From NCBI GenBank assembly GCA_032089155.1, contig DAMDEV010000001.1:1-64000 (forward strand): a stretch of DNA of 64,000 nucleotides, read 5' to 3'. Below are positions 17,538 through 26,448 of this stretch, piece after piece (within the stretch, counting starts at the first letter, position 1; every line of letters begins with the position of its first letter). Position numbers and translations under genes: made by a program. The DNA comes from Faucicola sp032089155 (GTDB lineage: Bacteria > Pseudomonadota > Gammaproteobacteria > Pseudomonadales > Moraxellaceae). Under the pieces are notes generated by a model that did not search any database, was not told the origin of the DNA, and saw only the letters and a program-made list of their open reading frames with translations.

Positions 17538-18683
17538 TTACTCTATAGATTGCACTTTATATTTAATTTTGTTTATGGAGAAATCAATCTCTTCTTTTGT
17601 CGTCATACGCCCAACCGTGATACGAAAGGAGCTTTCAAATTCCTGCTTTGAAACACCTATACAATCCATCAATTTAGGATAATCTCGATTTAATCCATTA
17701 CACGCAGAACCTAACGAAAACGCCACATAAGGTTGCAAATTATTTAGCAATTGAAACGCATCAACACCCTCAATCGCTAAATGTAGATTGCCAGGATGAC
17801 GATTTTCTAAGCTACCGTGTACTTTAATAGATAAATTATTACTTAAACTATCTAATAAATAATTCCTTAAATCAATTAGTGAATTACTTTCTTCTGCTTT
17901 TATTTCATTAAGAATTTCACAAGCTTTTGTTAAACCCACAATCAAAGGCATAGGTAATGTCCCCGAACGCAAATCATTCTGCTGTCCACCGCCATAAATC
18001 ATCGGCTCAAATTCAACATTTTGTAGATGCTTTGAAATTAGCAAGCCAATACCACTCGGAGCATAGATTTTATGCCCTGAAATCGTCAGATAATCGATAT
18101 CTAATTCATCAAACTGAATATCGCAATACCCCGCCTGTGAGCCATCAACGTGCAAAATAATGCCATGACTTTGACACATTGAGGCTATCTCAGCAATCGG
18201 TTGATTTGTTCCAATCTCGCCATTTGTCATACACACTGATGCCCACAACACTTGATTACTCGCCACTTTCTGCTCAAAATCTGCCAAATCAATAAAGCCT
18301 TCTTGTGTAATATCGACATAGACAACCTCTAAATTTTCCCGTTGTGCAATGACTTTAAGCGGTTCAAGTACCGATTTATGCTCTAAATAACTTGTCAAAA
18401 TAATGTTTGCCGTGGGATTTTCTCTTTTTGCCAATTTAATCCCTGAAAAAATAGCCAAATTATTTGCTTCAGTTGCCCCAGATGTAAACAAGATATCTTC
18501 AGGCAAGCAGTCATAAATCTCGCTTAAAGTGTCCAAACAATCCGCAACAATGGTTTGTTTTCTTATTCCAAATAGATGATTTGAATGGGGATTTCCAAAT
18601 TCTACCCAATGCGGATTCATCGCTTCTATTACATGTTCATCGCAGGGCGTTGAGGCGTTATAGTCTAAATAAACAGAGTGCAT
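17538..18683 (-). CDS. sspA: Cysteine desulfurase of the DNA phosphorothioation system (SspA/DndA type)
   Basis: The 381-aa PLP enzyme takes sulfur from cysteine and passes it to the DNA-modifying machinery. ATG 18683 is preferred over an upstream TTG. Conserved parts are the N-terminal VYLDYNAST, SGATEANNLAI, the PLP lysine Lys205 in ISGHKIYAPSG, and the catalytic Cys328 in LGSACNGLNRDYPKL. The gene is divergent from sspBCD with a 114-bp promoter region between, the usual layout of the ssp locus. A housekeeping IscS would be expected beside iscU/iscA, which are absent here. The class (SspA rather than DndA) is inferred from the DUF4007 neighbour. Confidence 0.85.
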   Translation of the reverse strand: MHSVYLDYNASTPCDEHVIEAMNPHWVEFGNPHSNHLFGIRKQTIVADCLDTLSEIYDCLPEDILFTSGATEANNLAIFSGIKLAKRENPTANIILTSYLEHKSVLEPLKVIAQRENLEVVYVDITQEGFIDLADFEQKVASNQVLWASVCMTNGEIGTNQPIAEIASMCQSHGIILHVDGSQAGYCDIQFDELDIDYLTISGHKIYAPSGIGLLISKHLQNVEFEPMIYGGGQQNDLRSGTLPMPLIVGLTKACEILNEIKAEESNSLIDLRNYLLDSLSNNLSIKVHGSLENRHPGNLHLAIEGVDAFQLLNNLQPYVAFSLGSACNGLNRDYPKLMDCIGVSKQEFESSFRITVGRMTTKEEIDFSINKIKYKVQSIE

Positions 18684-18713
18684 TTTTGTTCTCAATTTTA
18701 GTCATTTGCCTGA

Positions 18714-18742
18714 TTGACAATATAGAAATCATTCGTTATATA
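18714..18742 (+). promoter_or_regulatory. Promoter for sspBCD
   Basis: TTGACA (18714-18719) and TATATA (18737-18742) are separated by 17 bp, a good sigma-70 match, 55 bp before the sspB start. Confidence 0.65.
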
Positions 18743-18797
18743 GTGTAAACTTCGCTTTGGAAGATTATACCAAAGCCATCGAATGATCAGGTAATTT

Positions 18798-19802
18798 ATG
18801 CGTTATTTTGATTCAAATAGTAGTAATCCTAATTTTAAGCTAGTTATGTCGGGACATGATACCTTTGCTCTCCGTTATGGATGGTCAAAGAAAGTCTATG
18901 ACCGCATACATGGTAGCGATACTGCTAATGTTTTTTCCGAAGAGTCAGCAATTGCTGATTTCGGGGTTGGTAAAAATATGTTGAACGCTATGAGACATTG
19001 GTCATATTACTTAGGTTTCGTATGGCGGAATAATAAAACACATAGTTATCACAATACCACAAGTAAAAGTAGCAAAGAGCTAGATAACTTACTGCCTACA
19101 CTTAATGAATTTTACAACGCACAACAGTTTTTTGATAATCACAAAGGTTTAGACCCGTATTTGGAATCACCGACGACGCTATGGCTTATGCACTGGGCTT
19201 TGGCAACGAATCCTAACCTTATCACATATTATTGGTTTTTCAATATCAATACCAAAACAGACTTAACAAAAGATGAATTTGCTCGCCTATTGAAAGAATT
19301 TATAGCCAAATACCCTGCTCTTGAAATGCCCTCTGATTCAACAATTAAAAAAGACATCGATTGCTTTATTTTGACCTATAGCTCAAAAAAACGCAGAGCC
19401 AATGACGATGCAGAAGGAGCGATTGAAAGTCCATTGGCAGAGCTAGGATTAATTACTCGCACTCAGCAAAATGTTATCCGTGCCATGCGTGGGCAGAAGC
19501 ATAACTTAAGCCTAAATACGGTTGTCTATTGTTTGGCGAATTTTTGGCAACGACATAACATCGATGCAGGTTCTATGTCGCTAGAGATGGCGACTTACGA
19601 TGAATGTTCGATTGGACGGGTCTTTATGCTCAATGAAGAAACGCTGATTGAGTATGCTGAACAGCTTGAACAATCTGATTATCCGCTCACTTGGACGCAG
19701 TCGGCAGGGATTCGTCAGTTGCAATTAAAAAATAATGTGACTATAGATGATGTACTAGAACACGCTATTAAAAAATTAAAAGCCGAAGACTACCAACGCT
19801 AA
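18798..19802 (+). CDS. sspB: DUF4007 family protein, SspB-type DNA nickase
   Basis: The 334-aa product carries the DUF4007 opening motif (FKLVMSGHDTFALRYGWSKK) and continues with FGVGKNMLNAMRHW, a conserved start of the family's helical domain. In Ssp systems the DUF4007 protein nicks one strand at the CCA target so that sulfur can be inserted, and works with SspC and SspD. It begins behind AGGTAA, is divergent from sspA, and is followed 63 bp later by the ATPase gene. The order sspB-sspC-sspD supports the call. Confidence 0.85.
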   Translation: MRYFDSNSSNPNFKLVMSGHDTFALRYGWSKKVYDRIHGSDTANVFSEESAIADFGVGKNMLNAMRHWSYYLGFVWRNNKTHSYHNTTSKSSKELDNLLPTLNEFYNAQQFFDNHKGLDPYLESPTTLWLMHWALATNPNLITYYWFFNINTKTDLTKDEFARLLKEFIAKYPALEMPSDSTIKKDIDCFILTYSSKKRRANDDAEGAIESPLAELGLITRTQQNVIRAMRGQKHNLSLNTVVYCLANFWQRHNIDAGSMSLEMATYDECSIGRVFMLNEETLIEYAEQLEQSDYPLTWTQSAGIRQLQLKNNVTIDDVLEHAIKKLKAEDYQR

Positions 19803-19865
19803 ATAGTTTGTGGACGTGGGTTTTATTGATAATTGGGTCATCGTATCACTTTTGGTAAACCATTC

Positions 19866-22800
19866 ATGAAAAAAACAAAAAATTTAACTTATTTAAATGA
19901 AATTATCGCACGCAATGAATATTTTCAGCGTTCGATTAACATTGCGTTAGACAGCGAGCAATTAGAGATTATTCAAAATTTCTATTGCCCGATTTCGTAT
20001 GAGCAAGTGATTGTCAAAATGCTTACCTTGATTAACGCTAATCAAGGTGCGTTTACATGGACAGGGGCGTTTGGTTCAGGAAAATCAAGCCTTGCCTTGT
20101 TTTTACAGTCGTTGGCAAGTTCTGATACAGTCATTAAAAAAACAGCGATTAATAAATTAAGTGATGAAAATAAAGAACTGATTACCCAGTTTTTCGATAA
20201 GAAAAATGAAGCTTGGCACATTATCAACTTAGTCGGCTCATCAACCAGTCCAGAAACCCTTTTTATCCAATCCTTAGACTTGCCTAAAGATGCCACTCAT
20301 GACGATATTTTTGATAAATTATCGGAAGTCATGGCAAACAACCAGCGATTGATGATTTTTATTGATGAAATGGGTAAAATTCTAGAATCGGTCAATCGTG
20401 GTAGTCACGCCAAAGATATTTATTTTTTCCAACAGCTTGCAGAATTTGTCAATCACAGTCAAGGTAAAGCGATATTTGTCGGGATTTTACACCAATCATT
20501 TACCGCTTATGCCCGCCAAGCTCACCGTGAGATTTATAACGAATGGATGAAAATCCAAGGGCGGTTTATTGACTGTACTATCACCTTGTCGGTTGATGAA
20601 CAACTACATTTGATTTCACAGGTGATTAAAGTTCAAGATGAAACGTTTTTACAGCAACATCAACAGCCTAAACTCACGCATGATGTGGCAGAAAATATCG
20701 CAGAAAATAAGCCAACAGCGATTGAAAAACTGACCGATATTTTATTAAACGTTTTTCCTTTACATCCATTGGTAGCAGTTTTGCTTTGCCAACTGTCCAA
20801 AAAGAACTTTGGGCAAAATCAGCGAAGTATTTTTTCGTTCTTGATGTCTGCTGAACCGCATGGCTTTGGTGAATACCTTAAATACACGCCCACAACTGGT
20901 TTTGAAGTGTACCAACCAGATGAATTTTGGGATTATATAGACAGCAATCTTGGCAGTATGATTTTATCGTCTGAGTACGCCAAACAATGGCTACTTACTC
21001 AGTCAGCAATTAGCCGTTATCAGGTGCGTGACAATCCGCAAGCCATTGCATTGATTAAGATTATTTCATTGATTTCGATGTTAGCAGGGGATACGGGCGT
21101 TCATGCGTCCTTTTCTCTATTGCAGTCGCTGACAGGGTTAGCAGATGAACCATTAAAACAACTGCTTACTGAACTTGAAGATTCAACGCTAATTTTTTAT
21201 AGCAAATTTAAGCAATCATACTGGCTCAATGAAGGCAGTGACTTTAATCTAAGTAAAACCATTGAAGAATATTTGCCCGATATTCAGCACATTCGCCTTG
21301 ACGGGCTTGACCAGTTTGACCCAATTATCGCTAAACGTCATTATCAAGAAACGGGCAGTTTACGTTGGGCGGAAGTGAAAATTTTGCCTGTTAATCAAGA
21401 CAATCTTGAAAATTCGATTGCAGATTTGGCAAAAACGACCAATGCTTCGTTAGTAGGTTATTTCTGTGTGTTATTGCCTACCAATGAAGCAGAAAATCGC
21501 CTAGCATTGGATTTATTGCCGATGTTGGCACAGCAATATCCGAATTTAATTTTTACCACGCTCGAAAAATACAGCATCTTGATTGAATACTTACGGGATA
21601 GTTTGGCGATTAAAGCAATTTTGTCCAATGAACAGCAGTTATTGAATGATGTGATTGCCCGCCAAGAAACTGAAGCTCGTTTGCAAGAAACCGAAGATAA
21701 TATCAAGCTGATTTTGCAAAATGTATTAAACGGAGCAAATTGGCAAGGCAACTTATTAGGTAAAAAGTCTGTCAAGCAGAATACGTTTCAGTTATCGACA
21801 CTTGCCTCAAAAATCGCCGACCAGCAAGTCGAATATGCGGTTATTTGTCATAACGAATTGGTGAATCGTAATGCACCATCACCGAACGCAAAAGGGGCAA
21901 TTCGTGAACTGGTTAAACGCATGATTGAGAATAGTAAAGAGCCAAATCTAGGGATAGAAAAATATCCGCCAGAAAAAGCGATTTATGAATCCGTGTTGCT
22001 AAAAAATGGTATTCATCGTAGCGATGATAATGGCGAAAGTTATTATTTTAGTAAGCCTGATAAAAATTCATCATTTGCCAAAATTTGGCAAGCCACCGAT
22101 GAATTTTTGGCAATAAAACAAGGCGAACTTGTTACCGCTCACGAAATCTATCAGCTTTGGCAACAACCGCCGTATGGCATTAAAGCAGGTCTTTGCGACA
22201 TCCTATATGTTGCCTATATTCTCTCTCGCTTTACCGAAGTAGCGAATTATATCGAAGAAGAATATAAACCAAGCTTGCAGTATCTACTGGCAGAATATCT
22301 ATTAAAATCCGCAAAAAGCGTGGGATTACGTGAAGTTTCACATTTGAAAAATGCCCAACCTTGGATTTATTTGCTTAAAAAACGCTTGCAGGAAGATTTT
22401 TGCCATCTTCTGACCAATCCGATTGAAGATGAGCCATTACCGATTGCCCAAGCCCTTGTGGCGGTTTTTTTAAGCCTACCGCAATGGCTACACCGTACTA
22501 ATGAACTTAAGCCAAATACCAAAATATTACGCAATACATTAAAACAATCGAATGACCCTAATAAGCTATTGTTTGATGATTTGCCAAAGTTCTTTGAAAA
22601 AAATGCTTCTGATGAAGAAAATGTTGAGATGATTATCAACGCTTTACAGGAAATGCACCAAAAATATCCTGACTTAGTCTTTGAGTTGAATACACGCTTA
22701 TTCAAAAATATCAAAGTTGATGAAGAAAATGACCCATTCACCGCTATCAACAACCGTGCCAATATACTATGGAAAAAGACAGGCTATCCAGAGCTAGAGT

Positions 22801-23240
22801 CCTTCATCACTCGTCTGAGAACCTACAAAGGTACACCGAAAGAATCTGAAGGTATTATTGGCTTACTGGCAGGTAATAAGCCTGCAAAATCTTGGATTGA
22901 CCAAGATATACACAAAGCCATGCAACAGTTAAATAAGCTATGTTTTGACTTTTTAGAGGCAGAAATTAATACCGATATGGACGTTCAGCAGGATAGATTT
23001 AAGGTTTCAGTAATTTTGAAATCTTCTGCGATTGCGGACAAATTTACCAAAAGTGCTCACGTTGTACCACAAAATGCCAAACTTATCAAAGACCTAGCTC
23101 AAACAACCTTGGAAAGTAAAAATTTTAGTGAGCTTGATACGGATAGTAAAGTAGCGGTGGTTTCAGAAATGCTCAGTAAAATTGTTACCAACCAATGGTT
23201 GCTCGATAAAAATAATGGTGAGACCAATGAAAAAAGTTAA
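19866..23240 (+). CDS. sspC: Large P-loop ATPase, SspC type
   Basis: The 1124-aa product has a Walker A at residues 67-75 (GAFGSGKSS, Lys73) and a Walker B near 162-168 (LMIFIDEMGK, Asp167-Glu168). ATG 19866 is chosen over a TTG 11 codons earlier. Between sspB and sspD, this size and order are those of SspC, the ATPase that works with the SspB nickase and SspD sulfurtransferase in single-strand phosphorothioation. Residues 600 onward are helical with no recognised motif. Its 3' end overlaps sspD by 14 bp, so translation is coupled. Confidence 0.8.
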   Translation: MKKTKNLTYLNEIIARNEYFQRSINIALDSEQLEIIQNFYCPISYEQVIVKMLTLINANQGAFTWTGAFGSGKSSLALFLQSLASSDTVIKKTAINKLSDENKELITQFFDKKNEAWHIINLVGSSTSPETLFIQSLDLPKDATHDDIFDKLSEVMANNQRLMIFIDEMGKILESVNRGSHAKDIYFFQQLAEFVNHSQGKAIFVGILHQSFTAYARQAHREIYNEWMKIQGRFIDCTITLSVDEQLHLISQVIKVQDETFLQQHQQPKLTHDVAENIAENKPTAIEKLTDILLNVFPLHPLVAVLLCQLSKKNFGQNQRSIFSFLMSAEPHGFGEYLKYTPTTGFEVYQPDEFWDYIDSNLGSMILSSEYAKQWLLTQSAISRYQVRDNPQAIALIKIISLISMLAGDTGVHASFSLLQSLTGLADEPLKQLLTELEDSTLIFYSKFKQSYWLNEGSDFNLSKTIEEYLPDIQHIRLDGLDQFDPIIAKRHYQETGSLRWAEVKILPVNQDNLENSIADLAKTTNASLVGYFCVLLPTNEAENRLALDLLPMLAQQYPNLIFTTLEKYSILIEYLRDSLAIKAILSNEQQLLNDVIARQETEARLQETEDNIKLILQNVLNGANWQGNLLGKKSVKQNTFQLSTLASKIADQQVEYAVICHNELVNRNAPSPNAKGAIRELVKRMIENSKEPNLGIEKYPPEKAIYESVLLKNGIHRSDDNGESYYFSKPDKNSSFAKIWQATDEFLAIKQGELVTAHEIYQLWQQPPYGIKAGLCDILYVAYILSRFTEVANYIEEEYKPSLQYLLAEYLLKSAKSVGLREVSHLKNAQPWIYLLKKRLQEDFCHLLTNPIEDEPLPIAQALVAVFLSLPQWLHRTNELKPNTKILRNTLKQSNDPNKLLFDDLPKFFEKNASDEENVEMIINALQEMHQKYPDLVFELNTRLFKNIKVDEENDPFTAINNRANILWKKTGYPELESFITRLRTYKGTPKESEGIIGLLAGNKPAKSWIDQDIHKAMQQLNKLCFDFLEAEINTDMDVQQDRFKVSVILKSSAIADKFTKSAHVVPQNAKLIKDLAQTTLESKNFSELDTDSKVAVVSEMLSKIVTNQWLLDKNNGETNEKS

Positions 23241-24063
23241 GCACGTTCTTGGTGTATCTGGTGGTAAAGATAGTGCCGCCCTTGCTATTTATATGCGTGA
23301 TAATTATCCCGAACTGGATATTGAATACTTTTTCACCGATACAGGTAAGGAACTTGAGGAGGTTTACGAATACCTTTCTTATCTTGAAGGTTATTTGGGA
23401 AAGCCTATTTTATATATTAACCCAGATAGAGATTTCGATTTTTGGTTAAAACAGCACAACGATTATTTACCATCCCCTCAAGCTCGCTGGTGTACTATCA
23501 AGATGAAGTTAAAACCCTTTCAAGAATGGGTTCAAAAATTTCTCGATGACGGTTATGAAGTCCATTCTTATGTTGCTATCCGTGCCGATGAGCCTTACCG
23601 CACAGGCTATGATTCTAGCGATGATAATCTTATCGTGGAGCTACCGTTTCGTACGGATGGTATTGATAAAGCAGGCGTAATGGAAATCCTTGAGAACTCT
23701 GGGGTTGGATTGCCATCTTATTATGAGTGGCGGACTCGTAGTGGTTGTACGTTTTGCTTCTTTCAACGTAAAATTGAATGGGTTGGACTGCTCGAACGGC
23801 ATCCAGAGGCTTTTAAAGAAGCAATGGACTATGAAAAAAAGGCTTTGGAAAACCAAACTCCTTTTACTTGGTCTGAACGAGAGTCATTAGAAGAATTAAG
23901 TCGTCCTGAACGTATTGCCCAAATCAAAGCTGACCATGAAAAACGCATTGAGAAAATGAAAAAGCGGATTAAGGTAAACCCGCTTCGTCCTGATGGTGAG
24001 CCAGAGCTAGATATGGATGATATCTATGGCGTTGGTAAAGTTTGTGTGATGTGTCATAAATAA
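23227..24063 (+). CDS. sspD: PAPS-reductase-like sulfurtransferase (SspD/DndC type)
   Basis: The 278-aa product opens with the PP-loop GVSGGKDSAAL (residues 9-19) of ATP pyrophosphatases, which activates the DNA backbone for sulfur insertion. Cysteines in ARWCTIK, RSGCTFCFFQ and GKVCVMCHK are placed to bind an iron-sulfur cluster as in DndC. ATG 23227 is used with GGTGAG upstream; the start lies inside the last codons of sspC. The C-terminus has a charged helical region (LRPDGEPELDMDD). The gene ends the sspBCD operon. Confidence 0.88.
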   Translation: MKKVKHVLGVSGGKDSAALAIYMRDNYPELDIEYFFTDTGKELEEVYEYLSYLEGYLGKPILYINPDRDFDFWLKQHNDYLPSPQARWCTIKMKLKPFQEWVQKFLDDGYEVHSYVAIRADEPYRTGYDSSDDNLIVELPFRTDGIDKAGVMEILENSGVGLPSYYEWRTRSGCTFCFFQRKIEWVGLLERHPEAFKEAMDYEKKALENQTPFTWSERESLEELSRPERIAQIKADHEKRIEKMKKRIKVNPLRPDGEPELDMDDIYGVGKVCVMCHK

Positions 24064-24110
24064 TAATTGGTTCAACTGTAGCAATTCTCATCTCTACTTA
24101 CCCTTATAAA

Positions 24111-26270
24111 CTAAGGCATACAGCATTTTTTATATTTTTTGCCACTTCCACATTTACAAAGGTCATTTCTACCTATTTTTTTAGCTTTAACAGTAGTTTT
24201 TAAATTAATATTTTGTTGTGGTTTAGCCATATTTGCTAGTTTTTTCTCAATCTCTTCACAGTATTCCCACTCATTTTCAAGTTTTATTCCAAATTTAACT
24301 AGCTTTGTTTGTGGGTCAATTACCACCCCATGCCATGTCTTTGCTTTAACATAGTATTTTCTTAAACTAGCGTGGTTATTTAGTACTTCTAACGCTCTTT
24401 GGTCTTTTTCAAAAGTACAATGAATAGTTAAGCCATCGTTTAAGCCTTCAAAAGCTAAAGTTAAATCATGAATTTTTCCATCTAATAATGTTCTTTTGCA
24501 TAACTCATCAATGGTTTCATTAATTTGAAAAACTGTATTTTCACTTAACTGTAAAAGTAAAAAGCCAAAATCAAACGTATAAGGATTTTCAATTCTTTCA
24601 ATTTGAGAAATAATTCTACTGATATTAGTATTATTATATTTAGTTAAGATGCCTTCAGGTTTTAAATCAATCTGACCATTCTCTTTTCTTTCTAAAAGCA
24701 CACGGTCTAATTCAGCACAAAAATCATCAGCTATTTGAATTAAATTAAAACTATCATCAAACCACAAATTATTTCTAAGATGATAAGCTAAAATATTAAT
24801 TTCATGTGTCGCTACTATAGTTTGATTTAATTCTACTCTTTTTTTGATATAACTTAAAAAATATAGGGGTGTATTTAGAAATTCACTTACTAAATCTAAT
24901 GTAAATACGTCCATTACGAAAGGCGGGTAGATTATATTTGTAGTCTCAAATTTGAGAAATTGTCTCACCTGCATAGCTAATGCAGGGTAATGGTCTGACA
25001 CGATACAAACTGGGAAAATTTCTGCTATTTCTTGCTGAATTTTAATTTCTTTCCTATTTTGGTCAATTAATTTGTATTTACCTTCCAAAATCAATTTTGA
25101 GCAATCTAACGCTTGGTCATAAGCAGTCTGAACAGCCTTTTTAAAGTCATCTTGTATACTTAAGTCATTGCCTTTTCGAGAAGTAATAGTTAATTTTTTA
25201 GATTTTGCTTGAAGAATCAACATTCTATCTGCAAAAGTAACCATTACATCTATTTCACCTAAAACATCACCTTTACCATTTTCAATATTTAGATTCTGAA
25301 AAACCCGATTTTTTCCAAAAACTTTAGTAAGCCTTTCAACAGAAAAATCTTCTGTGAAATCACCTCGATTTTTCATAGCTTGATTTTTATATTTTTTATC
25401 ATCCAAAAACCAAAAAAATGGTGTTTCATACAAAGCTTCTAACAAGCTATAATGCTGAAATAATACAAATAAGTCATTTTCTAATTGAATAATTGGATAG
25501 GCATTTTTTGGATTAAAGTCATCCAGAGCGTCAAATTCGTAATTATTTGAATCCACGAATGATTTCACAATTTTTCTAATAATTTCAGTCTGAATTGCAT
25601 TGTCCAAAATAAAAGCAATTTCATCAATATGAAATGTAAAAACATCTAATGGGATTGTTGGAATTTCCAGAGTTTTACTCATGCTCAATAATTCCAATTT
25701 AGATAATTGTAATTGCCAAAGTCCATCAACTACTTTAAATAATTGGTCTAACGAATAACCTCTATTTGTAATAAACCAAGCTTCGTCTTGTTGGTATTTT
25801 ATTTTTGACAACTCCTTATATTGAAAATTATAGGCTGATTCACCACCATAAAAGATAGGTTCTCTTAGGAAACCACCTTTAGACAAAGGATTGAAATTTT
25901 TATCAAAATTACCGTTTTCATCAAACTTAAACATATCTTCGATGTTTAACATGGTGTCGTGTAATTCTCCTAATAACTTTTCTGTTTTTTCGACTAGTTG
26001 TTTAAAATCATCATCGCTAGGAATTTGCAAATCAATAACATGCTTAAATGTTAAGCCAATAAGTGTGGAAATTTCCGTTCTAAGCAGTCTGTTTTGAGTA
26101 TATTGTTGATTAATTATATCTTCGGCAGTAATTTTCTCATTCCATGCAAGAACGTTGTCACGAATACAAAAGTATGCTAGTACATGAATATAGCCAGACG
26201 TTTTACAAACTTGTTCAAGCTCATTGAATAATTCTTTTTCGCTTCTTTGTTTTTCTATTAACAATGTCAT
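24111..26270 (-). CDS. Putative PD-(D/E)xK-type nuclease with C-terminal SEC-C zinc motif
   Basis: The 719-aa product begins behind AAGGA at 26270. A restriction-endonuclease-like core sits at about residues 300-365: GDVLGEIDVMVTF (Asp341) then RMLILQAKSKK (Gln354-x-Lys356), the D...QxK spacing of Mrr/NERD-like nucleases. The C-terminus, about residues 695-719, is a SEC-C zinc site (GRNDLCKCGSGKKYKKCC). The rest is helical. It is read against the ssp genes and lies between sspD and the DUF262 gene, with no overlap. It may be a further effector or an independent defence gene. No homologue with this layout is recognised, so function is inferred from the motifs. Confidence 0.65.
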   Translation of the reverse strand: MTLLIEKQRSEKELFNELEQVCKTSGYIHVLAYFCIRDNVLAWNEKITAEDIINQQYTQNRLLRTEISTLIGLTFKHVIDLQIPSDDDFKQLVEKTEKLLGELHDTMLNIEDMFKFDENGNFDKNFNPLSKGGFLREPIFYGGESAYNFQYKELSKIKYQQDEAWFITNRGYSLDQLFKVVDGLWQLQLSKLELLSMSKTLEIPTIPLDVFTFHIDEIAFILDNAIQTEIIRKIVKSFVDSNNYEFDALDDFNPKNAYPIIQLENDLFVLFQHYSLLEALYETPFFWFLDDKKYKNQAMKNRGDFTEDFSVERLTKVFGKNRVFQNLNIENGKGDVLGEIDVMVTFADRMLILQAKSKKLTITSRKGNDLSIQDDFKKAVQTAYDQALDCSKLILEGKYKLIDQNRKEIKIQQEIAEIFPVCIVSDHYPALAMQVRQFLKFETTNIIYPPFVMDVFTLDLVSEFLNTPLYFLSYIKKRVELNQTIVATHEINILAYHLRNNLWFDDSFNLIQIADDFCAELDRVLLERKENGQIDLKPEGILTKYNNTNISRIISQIERIENPYTFDFGFLLLQLSENTVFQINETIDELCKRTLLDGKIHDLTLAFEGLNDGLTIHCTFEKDQRALEVLNNHASLRKYYVKAKTWHGVVIDPQTKLVKFGIKLENEWEYCEEIEKKLANMAKPQQNINLKTTVKAKKIGRNDLCKCGSGKKYKKCCMP

Positions 26271-26448
26271 TATTTTTCCTTGTAAAAGATTAAAAATACC
26301 TCGGCAATCTTTTAAAAATCATCTTTTGAATTCAAAAAGTTAAATTATATCAATATAAAGAAAAATGTTCCGTCTAATCTCAAATTGCCTTTGCCAAGAA
26401 ATTTTGCTAATGTTGAGAAAATAATTTAATGTAAATTAGGGTAAAATA

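Noticed and set aside
17538..18683. Housekeeping IscS rather than SspA
   Set aside because: No iscR, iscU, iscA or hsc genes are adjacent, and the gene is divergent from DUF4007, ATPase and DndC-like genes.
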